A stretch of 5,434 nt of DNA, from positions 1 to 5,434 of the forward strand of contig JAAYHG010000164.1 of assembly GCA_012735455.1 (NCBI GenBank), given 5' to 3'. The notes under the pieces are model-generated. The model was not told the origin of the DNA. It was given only the letters and a program-made list of their open reading frames with translations, and ran no database searches. Both the position numbers and the translations under genes were made by a program. Shown in pieces: positions 1-5,434 of the stretch. This stretch comes from Bacillota bacterium (GTDB lineage: Bacteria; Bacillota; DTU030; DUMP01). Within the stretch, counting starts at the first letter, position 1; every line of letters starts with the position of its first letter.

Positions 1-623
1 CGGGCACTAAACCTCTCCCCTGTGGTCTTCGCCAGCTGTGAGGTAATGGTCCAATATTCCTGAGGTTCAAAGGCATCAATCTCCCGCTGCCGGTCACAAA
101 TGAGTTTTACCGCCACAGACTGCACCCGTCCCGCAGAAAGTCCACGTTTAACCTTCTCCCAGAGCAAGGGACTGAGGTTGTATCCTACCAGGCGGTCCAG
201 GACACGCCGTGCCTGCTGAGCATCAACACGGTGTTGATCAATGGTGCGCGGATTCTTGAGGGACTCCCACACTGCTTGTTTCGTTATCTCGTTGAACTCA
301 ACACGGCAATTAGAAGAAGGGGGAATTCCCAGTATGTGGGCCAAGTGCCAGGCAATTGCCTCACCTTCCCGGTCCGGGTCAGCAGCCAGGAACACCTTGT
401 CCGCCTTCTTGGCTGCGTCGCGCAATTTCTTTAGGATTTCACCCTTACCCCGAATGGTTATGTATTTGGGGGTATAGTTTGCCTCTATATCTACCCCAAA
501 TTGACTCTTAGGTAGGTCCCTCACATGGCCCATGGAGGCGGCTACAGAGTAATTCTTACCCAAGAACTTTTCTATTGTTTTGGCCTTTGCCGGAGATTCC
601 ACTATAAGAAGATACTTTGCCAT
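1..623 (-). CDS. topA: DNA topoisomerase I, N-terminal part (runs off window)
   Basis: Type IA topoisomerase that relaxes negatively supercoiled DNA by cutting and rejoining one strand. The start is ATG at 623-621, giving [20 protein letters not shown], the usual bacterial TopA opening. The visible 207 residues hold the Toprim domain: catalytic Glu9 in IVES and the metal-binding DPDREGE motif (Asp82, Asp84, Glu86). They also hold the start of the next domain, with VEFNEIT (108-114) and GLSAGRVQS (161-169), both strongly conserved. The active-site tyrosine and the zinc-finger C-terminus lie beyond base 1, so completeness cannot be judged. The gene follows dprA after 62 nt; dprA-topA is a common Firmicute pair. 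The ribosome binding site is weak: GGGGG at 635-631, 7 nt from the ATG. The long ORF readings on the plus strand here are shadows. The identification is firm. Confidence 0.97.
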   Translation of the reverse strand, partial: MAKYLLIVESPAKAKTIEKFLGKNYSVAASMGHVRDLPKSQFGVDIEANYTPKYITIRGKGEILKKLRDAAKKADKVFLAADPDREGEAIAWHLAHILGIPPSSNCRVEFNEITKQAVWESLKNPRTIDQHRVDAQQARRVLDRLVGYNLSPLLWEKVKRGLSAGRVQSVAVKLICDRQREIDAFEPQEYWTITSQLAKTTGERFSA

Positions 624-660
624 CCTCAAACCCCCAACGCCGGGGCAGGTCGCCCGGAGT

Positions 661-666
661 ATTATA
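661..666 (-). promoter_or_regulatory. Possible -10 box for topA
   Basis: The dprA-topA gap contains TATAAT on the minus strand, about 40 nt before the topA start. This is a perfect match to the sigma-A -10 hexamer. No convincing -35 hexamer lies 16-18 nt upstream, where the sequence reads roughly TAACGG or ATAACG and falls at the dprA stop codon. It could give topA its own transcript besides read-through from dprA. The call rests on one hexamer and is tentative. Confidence 0.3.
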
Positions 667-685
667 TCCTTTGTCAGTATTACCG

Positions 686-1768
686 TTATGGTAACCGGAA
701 AAACATTTTTCCTGGTAGTTGCCGCACTAATCCCTTAAGTTCCAACATCATGAGCACTGTTGTTACCTCTTGCGTCGTGAGCCCGGAAAGGCGCACCAGC
801 TCATCAATATGAATGCTACGCTCTGAAAAGAAAGAATACACCTTCTCTTCCTGGTCCGTCAAGTCCGGTAGCCTTCGTGTTTGGTCTTCTCTATATTCTA
901 AACCAAGCTCCACCAGTACATCCTGCACCCCTTGTACAACCCGGGCCCCCTGCTTAATCAGATTATTTGTTCCCCAGCTATAAGGACTGGTTATGGGTCC
1001 AGGCACAGCGTACACGTCTCTCCCCTGTTCAAGGGCGCAATCGGCCGTTATAAGCGAGCCACTGGTGCGCGCTGCCTCCACTACCAGCACACCTCGAGAC
1101 AAACCGCTAATCACTCGGTTCCGCAGAGGAAAGTTCCTTGCCTCGGGCGGTGTCCCCAAGGGAAACTCACTCAGGACTGCGCCTTGCTCGGCAATTTGAG
1201 CGTATAGCCGCCCATTCTCCGGTGGATACGTGACATCCAAACCACAGCCTAACACGGCCAGAGTACGTCCGTGCCCAGCCAGCGCACCGCGGTGTGCGGC
1301 GCTGTCTATTCCGCGGGCCAAACCGCTTACCACAGTAACCCCGGCTTCAGCCAACTCCTGAGCAATTTTCGTGGCCACCTCTCGTCCGTAGGCCGTTGCC
1401 CGGCGCGATCCCACTACCGCCACTGCGAGGGTATCTTCTGAACTCAGGGTCCCCCGGTAATACAGCACCGGCGGTGGATCAAAAATAGTCTTTAGACGTT
1501 CGGGATAGTCCGCATCAAGCAGGGTCACGTACTGAACCTTAGCTGCAGCCAACCGTTCCAAGGTCTGCTCCAAAGAAAAACTCCTTCGACCCTCAAGCAG
1601 TGCCTGCAAACGCTTCTGCCCTAATGCAGCCAGCCTCTCCAGGACTTCAGTCTCAGGGGTATGCCAAAAGTCTTGGAGGTGATCAAACTCTGCCAACAGC
1701 TGGTAGAAAGAACGTGGCCCTATTCCCGGTACAGCGGACACGGCCAGCCAGAGATCCCGTTCACTCAA
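686..1768 (-). CDS. dprA: DNA-processing protein DprA (Smf)
   Basis: Cytoplasmic protein that binds incoming single-stranded DNA during natural transformation and helps load RecA; it is also widespread in bacteria not known to be competent. The 360 residues fit the full-length family. An N-terminal region with a helix-hairpin-helix-like VPGIGPRSF (13-21) comes first. The Rossmann-fold core follows, with [11 protein letters not shown] (118-128), [14 protein letters not shown] (146-159), [13 protein letters not shown] (173-185), [12 protein letters not shown] (213-224) and [12 protein letters not shown] (231-242). A C-terminal winged-helix domain occupies about 302-360. The start codon is TTG at 1768-1766, because no ATG or GTG lies upstream in frame. 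A purine-rich GGGAGAGG stretch sits about 11 nt before it, a rather long spacing. The gene lies 52 nt after the polymerase gene and 62 nt before topA, in the same direction. All core motifs are present, so the protein should be functional. Confidence 0.97.
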   Translation of the reverse strand: MSERDLWLAVSAVPGIGPRSFYQLLAEFDHLQDFWHTPETEVLERLAALGQKRLQALLEGRRSFSLEQTLERLAAAKVQYVTLLDADYPERLKTIFDPPPVLYYRGTLSSEDTLAVAVVGSRRATAYGREVATKIAQELAEAGVTVVSGLARGIDSAAHRGALAGHGRTLAVLGCGLDVTYPPENGRLYAQIAEQGAVLSEFPLGTPPEARNFPLRNRVISGLSRGVLVVEAARTSGSLITADCALEQGRDVYAVPGPITSPYSWGTNNLIKQGARVVQGVQDVLVELGLEYREDQTRRLPDLTDQEEKVYSFFSERSIHIDELVRLSGLTTQEVTTVLMMLELKGLVRQLPGKMFFRLP

Positions 1769-1806
1769 GGGTGCTATTTCCTCTCCCTCCCCCGTTCTCC
1801 CCCATT

Positions 1807-1836
1807 TGCCTTTGGTTTACTTAGCTGCCAAAGGCA
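1807..1836 (-). repeat. Inverted repeat at the polymerase/dprA junction
   Basis: TGCCTTTGG (1807-1815) and CCAAAGGCA (1828-1836) are perfect 9-bp inverted arms separated by 12 nt, and they bracket the polymerase stop codon. The right arm is also half of a second, competing hairpin, CTGCC-AAA-GGCAG (1825-1837). The minus-strand transcript after the stem is A- and G-rich rather than U-rich, so this is not a normal intrinsic terminator. It may be a transcript structure that tunes processing or dprA translation, or it may be chance. Confidence 0.4.
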
Positions 1837-2759
1837 GTTATTCCTCCTTTCTGCGGCCTAAGATTGGCCAGTGCCTGTCGCAGAATCCCGCCCCCTGCGA
1901 GGGCCTCCCTAAACAGCTCTCCTTCTTCCTTTATGCGTCGTCTCATGGTCTTTATGTTACAGCCACCTGTCACTTCTTCAACCTCTTCGGAACGTAAGGG
2001 AGTAGAAACAGGAGCATGGGGAAGCGGACGAACACTGTAAGGAGCACAGATGGTCTGCCCACGAATATTCTGTAGCCAGTCGATATAGACCTTGCCCTGT
2101 CGCTTGGCCACCTTGCGTTCTACAGTTGCTAAATCCGGCAGTTCTGCAGCTACCGCTTGGGCCACTAAACCGCAAAAATCACGAACTTCCTCGTAGGTCT
2201 CCTCCCGTGCCAAAGGCACATATAGATGCAGCCCTGTAGCACCGGAGGTCTTGATAACAACCTGCAGCCCCAATGCAGTGAGAAAGCGCTGTAGCACCTG
2301 GGCCACCTGCCTCGCCTCAACAATAGAACTAGGAGGATCCGGGTCCAAATCGAAGACGGCAAAATCCGGATAGTCAAGTTTGTCCCGGCGCGAAAGCCAA
2401 GGGTGCAGTTCCACTGCTCCCTGATTCACCAACCAGAGCAGAGTGGACAAATCTTGGCAGACTGGAAAACGGATAACCCGTTTTTCTGACTCTGTTGGCA
2501 CTGCCACAGTCTCAATCCACTCGGGCGCGTAATTAGGCAGGTTCTTTTGGTAAAAGGACTTCCCGAAAATACCATTTGGGTAGCGAGTCACTACCAAGGG
2601 ACGATCTCTGAGGTAAGGCGCTAGGTAAGAAAAAATCTCTGTATAGTAATGGATAAGATCGGCCTTGGTGTAGCCGTCTTCAGGCCAAAAAACTTTGCTG
2701 AGATTAGTTAGGGTAAGTTCGCGCCCATCAACGGCTACGCGCTTTTCTTCTCGCACCAT
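1821..2759 (-). CDS. LigD-type primase-polymerase (NHEJ polymerase), stand-alone
   Basis: Archaeo-eukaryotic primase superfamily polymerase of the LigD polymerase-domain type. In bacterial NHEJ it adds nucleotides, often ribonucleotides, at broken ends and fills gaps before ligation. The 312 residues match a single polymerase domain. The opening LTLTNLSKVFWPEDGYTK (15-32) is typical. The catalytic metal site is visible: FDLDPDP with Asp137 and Asp139, TSGATGLHLYVPL (171-183) with His178, and YIDWLQN with the third acidic residue, Asp227. No ligase or phosphoesterase domain is fused, unlike the three-domain LigD of mycobacteria and pseudomonads. The start is ATG at 2759-2757 with GGGGG 7 nt upstream; a better AAGGAGG at the ligase stop is too far away, about 25 nt. 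The gene follows the ligase after 29 nt, consistent with co-expression. It could be labelled ligD (polymerase component); the activity itself is inferred from the motifs. Confidence 0.94.
   Translation of the reverse strand: MVREEKRVAVDGRELTLTNLSKVFWPEDGYTKADLIHYYTEIFSYLAPYLRDRPLVVTRYPNGIFGKSFYQKNLPNYAPEWIETVAVPTESEKRVIRFPVCQDLSTLLWLVNQGAVELHPWLSRRDKLDYPDFAVFDLDPDPPSSIVEARQVAQVLQRFLTALGLQVVIKTSGATGLHLYVPLAREETYEEVRDFCGLVAQAVAAELPDLATVERKVAKRQGKVYIDWLQNIRGQTICAPYSVRPLPHAPVSTPLRSEEVEEVTGGCNIKTMRRRIKEEGELFREALAGGGILRQALANLRPQKGGITAFGS
2208..2218. repeat. Second copy of TGCCAAAGGCA
   Basis: The 11-mer TGCCAAAGGCA, itself a 4-bp hairpin around AAA, occurs here inside the polymerase gene. It occurs again at 1826-1836, near the end of the same gene. 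This copy encodes part of the conserved VPLARE stretch, so coding constraint is enough to explain it. Confidence 0.3.
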
Positions 2760-2788
2760 CCTATTTCCCCCGATTCAGTTTATCCTCC

Positions 2789-3712
2789 TTAAAGATAGCA
2801 CTCGGTTGGCTTTGCTGTAGCAAAACCAATAATGCTAGGTGCCCTAAGACGAAGGTCTGGAGTCCACTCACTGTACTCCACCCAGACCGGCAACACCGGA
2901 CTTACAAAGTGCAACCCCGGGGCACGTGGGCACTGCACAAAAGGGCAAGTCTCGACAGACAACGCTGGCAACTGCTCCGCCAAGACATCCCATTCCTGGG
3001 CCGTAAGTCCTGTTCCCACCCGGCCTAGGTAGCGCAGGTTGCCATTCTGCCATGCCCCCACCAAAAGGGAGCGGACCCGTTTCCCCTCCGTTGTGTATCC
3101 CCCGACCAGGCAAAGTTGGCGGCGCCGCACTTTCACTTTGCGCCACTCGGATGATTTTCTCCCAATAAGGTACGGGCTGCTGCGCCTCTTGGCCACTATC
3201 CCTTCCAGTTCCTGCTCCTTTACCACCTGGAAGAGGTCGATGCCGGACGCGAAACTCTCCACAATATGCACACTACCAGCTTCTTGCAGGAATTCCTTTA
3301 GGTATCTCTGTCGCTCGCTAAGGGGTTCTTTCAGCAGAGGCCGGCCCTGACAGTAAAGCATGTCAAAGACCAAGTAGGCCACCGGAACCTCCCCGGCAAG
3401 TTCCCGTGCCTGTTTCAGCGTAGTCACCTGCTCTCTCCGGAGAACAAGGGGGAAACTGGGCTTCCCGTCCTTTAAAGCAACCAGTTCCCCATCTAGGACC
3501 GTCCCATCTGGTGTTAGGTCTACGAGCAGATCCAGCTCCGGGTAAAAGCCATCCCTGGACCTCAAGCTGCGGCTGTGCAGCCGCACCCTGCCCCCCTCAA
3601 TGTAACTGATCATGCGTATGCCATCCCACTTGACCTGATAAAGAAACTTCGGATCATCAAAAGGCTCTCCTATCTGAACCGGTTCCATGGGTAGGATGGT
3701 CTCAGGTAGCAT
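2789..3712 (-). CDS. ATP-dependent DNA ligase, LigD type, stand-alone
   Basis: Seals nicks and double-strand breaks in bacterial NHEJ through an enzyme-AMP intermediate. With the start at ATG 3712-3710 the protein has 307 residues, the size of a ligase domain alone. Nucleotidyltransferase motifs appear in order: motif I VKWDGIR with adenylated Lys28, motif III LDGEL (73-77), FDML (116-119), motif IV EGIVAKR (170-176) and motif V WRKVK with Lys192 and Lys194. The OB-fold follows from about residue 200, with LVGGYTTEGKR, YLGRVGTGL and a late LRLRAPSIIGF resembling motif VI. No polymerase or phosphoesterase domain is attached. The ATG overlaps the ku stop codon as TGATG, and no clear Shine-Dalgarno site precedes it, so translation is probably coupled to ku. 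A GTG three bases upstream (3715) is an alternative start. The gene could be labelled ligD (ligase component); the partnership with Ku is inferred from the overlap. Confidence 0.95.
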   Translation of the reverse strand: MLPETILPMEPVQIGEPFDDPKFLYQVKWDGIRMISYIEGGRVRLHSRSLRSRDGFYPELDLLVDLTPDGTVLDGELVALKDGKPSFPLVLRREQVTTLKQARELAGEVPVAYLVFDMLYCQGRPLLKEPLSERQRYLKEFLQEAGSVHIVESFASGIDLFQVVKEQELEGIVAKRRSSPYLIGRKSSEWRKVKVRRRQLCLVGGYTTEGKRVRSLLVGAWQNGNLRYLGRVGTGLTAQEWDVLAEQLPALSVETCPFVQCPRAPGLHFVSPVLPVWVEYSEWTPDLRLRAPSIIGFATAKPTECYL

Positions 3713-4527
3713 CACACCGCAGTCTTCTTCGCTCGTGTTTTCTTCTTCGGCTTACGCTCCTTCTCTGCTTCGCTGAGGCTAGCGCGAAGTGCCTCCATGA
3801 GATCCACCACCTCTGCCCGCGCGGCCGGCCGCACCTCTGCGATCTCTTGGCCAGCAACCTTAGCCGCAATGAGTTCCGAAAGGGCCGCACGGTATTCGCT
3901 GCTATACTTTTCTGGCTGGAACGGGGTGGTCAGCTCGTCTATCAGACGTACCGCCATCTCCTGCTCCTTCTCACTAAGTTTCACCGTTCCTTCACCCAGG
4001 TTAAGCCCCTGCGGCGACCTAATCTCATTGGCGTAGAACATGGTTTCCATTACCAATACCCCGTCACGCGTGCGTATGGTGGCTAGGGACTCCTTCGAGC
4101 GCAAGACAACCTTGGCAATAGCCACTTTTTGTGTTTGCTCCATGGCCTTGAGCAGCAGCTGGTAAGCCTTAGCCCCGCCCTCCACCGGTTCCAGGTAATA
4201 AGTGCGGTCGAAGTACGCCGGGTCAACCTCTGTCAAGGCCACAAAATCCATAATCTCAATGGTCTTGGTGGTATGGAGGGGCAGACGCTCGAAGTCCTCC
4301 TGGTTGAGGACCACGTACCGCCCCTTCTCATACTCATAACCCCAAACAATCTCATCGCTCGTGATCTCCCGATCACACGAGGGACAACGCTTCTCGTACT
4401 CAATGGGTGTTAAACACTCCCGGTGCAAATAACGAAACTTGATGTCCTGCTTCTCTGTAGCAGCGTACAGTCGAATTGGTATGTTCACGAGACCAAAGCT
4501 TACTGCACCCCGCCAAAGTGAACGCAT
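3712..4527 (-). CDS. ku: Ku homodimer subunit, NHEJ end-binding protein
   Basis: Bacterial Ku binds and bridges double-strand DNA ends as a homodimer and recruits the LigD activities. The 271 residues are a normal length for the family. The opening MRSLWRGAVSFGLVNIPIRL is diagnostic. H35, C38 and the CPSC pair (C48, C51) follow the usual spacing of bacterial Ku. The bridge and core region run to about 230. The minimal C-terminal segment VVDLMEALRASL (240-251) precedes a lysine-rich tail, KPKKKTRAKK, typical of DNA-binding Ku tails. The start at ATG 4527 was chosen because AAGGAGGG (4541-4534) lies 6-7 nt from it. The upstream in-frame ATG at 4533 sits only about 1 nt from that site and would add just Met-Arg. 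First gene of the minus-strand cluster; its stop overlaps the ligase start. The identification is firm. Confidence 0.97.
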   Translation of the reverse strand: MRSLWRGAVSFGLVNIPIRLYAATEKQDIKFRYLHRECLTPIEYEKRCPSCDREITSDEIVWGYEYEKGRYVVLNQEDFERLPLHTTKTIEIMDFVALTEVDPAYFDRTYYLEPVEGGAKAYQLLLKAMEQTQKVAIAKVVLRSKESLATIRTRDGVLVMETMFYANEIRSPQGLNLGEGTVKLSEKEQEMAVRLIDELTTPFQPEKYSSEYRAALSELIAAKVAGQEIAEVRPAARAEVVDLMEALRASLSEAEKERKPKKKTRAKKTAV

Positions 4528-4643
4528 CCTCATCCCTCCTTGCCTCTAGCATGGTTCCGGGCTGGGCATTTCATACTGTATCTCTAGCCAGCAGGAAAAC
4601 CTTGACACAAAAGCGAATAGTGCCCGTTGGAGGAGGTTTTGCT
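4528..4643. promoter_or_regulatory. Divergent ku/comM intergenic region
   Basis: These 116 bp separate divergently read ku and comM, so promoters for both should lie here. Each gene has a strong Shine-Dalgarno site: AAGGAGGG at 4541-4534 for ku and GGAGGAGGT at 4629-4637 for comM. I see no good pair of sigma-A hexamers in either direction. A TTGACA at 4602-4607 has no matching -10 box. The only paired match is the sigma-G-like one listed separately. Confidence 0.6.
4547..4576 (-). promoter_or_regulatory. Possible sigma-G-type promoter for ku
   Basis: On the minus strand GTATG (4576-4572) is followed after 18 nt by CATGCTA (4553-4547). The forespore sigma-G consensus known from Bacillus subtilis is about GHATR, 17-18 nt, CATWHTA, so the -35 fits fully and the -10 fits 6 of 7. 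In B. subtilis the Ku/LigD genes are expressed in the forespore, which makes the match sensible. Against it, the start point expected at about 4540 would fall inside the ku Shine-Dalgarno sequence, leaving a leader of about 13 nt, and it is not known that this organism sporulates. Confidence 0.27.
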
Positions 4644-5288
4644 TTGCTCGCGCAACTTAACTCCGCTACCTTGCGTGGACTTTCCGGCGTCTGCATTGCA
4701 GTAGAGGTAGACGTTTCTTTCGGTTTGCCACAGTTTAATATTGTAGGGCTGCCCGACACCGCCTTGAGAGAGGCCAGGGAGCGCGTACGCTCAGCCATTA
4801 AAAACGCCGGGTTTAACTTTCCCGGCGAAAGAATAACTGTGAACCTGGCTCCAGCCGATCTGCCTAAGGAGGGGCCTGCCTTCGACTTGGCCCTGGCAGT
4901 TGGGCTACTCGCTGCGGCAGGCACCGTTACCCTAGGCGAGTGGCAGAACGCTATCTTCTTGGGTGAACTCTCCCTCGACGGATCACTTCGACCCATACCT
5001 GGCATCCTGCCATTGGTGGCATCTTTATATAAGGAAGGTTATGCCCGTTTCATTCTTCCGGCAGCCAATGCTGCCGAAGCTGCCTGGGCGGCAGGGGCAG
5101 AGGTTTACCCAGCCACCACTTTGGGCCAGGTAGTTGAACTTCTTCAAGGTGAGCGCGAGCCCTTACCTGTGCCCACCGCAGAGTTTAACCCTGACTCGGC
5201 GCTCTACCCTGACTTTGCCGAGGTCAAAGGACAAGAGCACGCCAAGCGGGCGCTAGAGATCGCAGCGGCTGGTGGTCACAATGTCTAA
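4644..5288 (+). pseudogene. comM: Truncated comM/yifB (Mg-chelatase-like AAA+ ATPase), N-terminal part
   Basis: ComM is an AAA+ helicase that aids branch migration during natural transformation and is normally about 500 residues long. Here only 214 remain. The start is TTG at 4644, giving MLAQLNSATLRGL, aligned with the usual family start; AGGAGG (4631-4636) lies 7 nt upstream. The longer reading frame upstream overlaps ku and is not conserved. The Lon-protease-like N-terminal domain is complete, with GLPQFNIVGLPDTALREA (27-44), NAGFNFPGERITVNLAPADL (54-73), FDLALAVGLLAA (80-91) and ELSLDGSLRPIPG (108-120). The ATPase domain begins at VKGQEHAKRALEIAAAGGHN (194-213), then the frame stops after one more Val, exactly where the Walker A GPPGSGKT should follow. 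No other frame downstream restores it. The gene reads opposite to dprA and topA. An isolated domain could still be made, but ATPase function is lost. Confidence 0.9.
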
Positions 5289-5313
5289 ATGTTATATATG
5301 GTTTTATCCTTCC

Positions 5314-5363
5314 TCCTCCTCCCTTAATGAAATTAACCTCATTTGTATAATAAGGGGGAGGGA
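5314..5363 (+). repeat. Imperfect inverted repeat in the putative element leader
   Basis: A pyrimidine tract of CCT repeats ending in CCCTTA (5321-5326) faces TAAGGGGGAGGGA (5351-5363). The 13-position arms pair with one mismatch and two G-T pairs around a 24-nt loop. The loop contains a smaller TTAAT-GAA-ATTAA palindrome (5324-5336, overlapping the left arm). It may be a transposase-binding or leader structure near an element end; no function is proved. Confidence 0.35.
5324..5351 (+). promoter_or_regulatory. Promoter-like site before the terminal ORF
   Basis: TATAAT at 5346-5351 is a perfect sigma-A -10 hexamer. A weak -35 candidate, TTAATG (5324-5329), precedes it at 16 bp. Transcription from here would start near 5358 and give a leader of about 35 nt to the ORF at 5393, a sensible distance. 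Confidence 0.45.
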
Positions 5364-5392
5364 CAATAAGTGGAAAGATGAGGTGATGAACG

Positions 5393-5434
5393 ATGCCCCG
5401 AACTAAAAACCGAGGGGATGTGTATGTTTATAAC
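5393..5434 (+). CDS. Start of an unidentified ORF (possible transposase), partial
   Basis: Only 14 codons are in the window: MPRTKNRGDVYVYN. The ATG at 5393 is preceded by a strong GAGGTGA site (5380-5386) at 6 nt and by a TGA in frame at 5387, so the start is well defined. The reading frame is open to the window edge. The basic opening followed by VYVYN loosely recalls the beginnings of some IS4/IS1634-like transposases, and its position just after a broken comM supports a transposase. Fourteen residues are too few to name a family, so no function is assigned. Confidence 0.5.
   Translation, partial: MPRTKNRGDVYVYN

Larger units (their letters stand above)
5286..5434 (+). mobile_element. Probable left end of an insertion element in comM
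   Basis: Homology to comM ends at about base 5285, and the next bases are AT-rich and unrelated to the gene. The segment has a compact leader of about 108 nt with a -10-like box, a strong ribosome binding site and the start of an ORF reading away from the junction. This is the usual layout of an IS left end with a transposase gene. The other end, its terminal repeat and any target duplication lie outside the window, so the family is unknown. A chromosomal rearrangement without an element would look the same from this side. Confidence 0.42.

Noticed and set aside
231..477. Overlapping short plus-strand ORFs (67 and 78 codons) in the topA region
   Set aside because: They lie opposite conserved Toprim coding sequence and show no family resemblance.
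640..657. GC-rich hairpin (CCGGG/CCCGG) between dprA and topA, considered as a terminator
   Set aside because: The stem is only 5-6 bp and no U-rich stretch follows in the direction of transcription; it sits close to the topA start.
4602..4607. Perfect TTGACA -35 hexamer on the plus strand before comM
   Set aside because: The bases 16-18 nt downstream (around 4624-4630) are GC-rich and nothing like TATAAT; they run into the comM ribosome binding site, so it is probably a chance match.
4476..4643. Longer N-terminal extension of comM starting at 4476
   Set aside because: It overlaps the start of ku, has no resemblance to the family and lies upstream of the strong AGGAGG site that points to the TTG at 4644.
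4571..5005. 144-codon minus-strand ORF opposite comM
   Set aside because: It is antisense to well-conserved comM coding sequence, has no recognisable domain or good ribosome binding site, and is best read as a shadow.
5280..5300. Intein or simple frameshift as the cause of the comM break
   Set aside because: The base run after GGHN-Val gives a stop at once, no Cys or Ser splice junction is present, and neither other frame encodes the GPPGSGKT loop, so the following sequence is foreign to comM.

Overview
The window looks like a chromosomal segment from a moderately GC-rich Firmicute, most likely a clostridial or thermophilic, possibly spore-forming lineage. This rests on the gene content (comM, dprA and topA as neighbours), strong AGGAGG-type Shine-Dalgarno sites, TTG start codons on two genes, and a Ku/LigD system split into separate genes. 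The taxonomic call is inference from content; no genus can be fixed.

Layout, read along the minus strand from about 4640 down to 1: ku (4527-3712), ATP-dependent DNA ligase of the LigD type (3712-2789), LigD-type primase-polymerase (2759-1821), dprA (1768-686) and the 5' part of topA (623 to the window edge). All five run in one direction. The gaps are a 1-nt stop/start overlap and then 29, 52 and 62 nt, so a single operon is plausible. Ku bridges double-strand ends, the polymerase fills or extends them and the ligase seals them, so the first three genes form a complete minimal bacterial non-homologous end-joining (NHEJ) set. DprA handles incoming single-stranded DNA in transformation, and TopA relaxes negative supercoils.

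On the plus strand, divergent from ku across a 116-bp spacer, lies a comM (YifB) fragment (4644-5288). Its Lon-protease-like N-terminal domain is intact, but the gene stops abruptly just before the Walker A loop. The sequence after it (5286-5434) is unrelated and carries its own promoter-like box, a strong ribosome binding site and the first 14 codons of an unidentified ORF that leaves the window. This looks like the left end of an insertion element that broke comM, although the element family cannot be proved here.

The main points of interest are these: an NHEJ operon placed between comM and dprA, genes that are usually adjacent and co-directional; inversion of comM relative to dprA and topA; the clean break in comM; and a possible sporulation (sigma-G type) promoter in front of ku. 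No RNA genes, CRISPR arrays or long non-coding stretches were seen.
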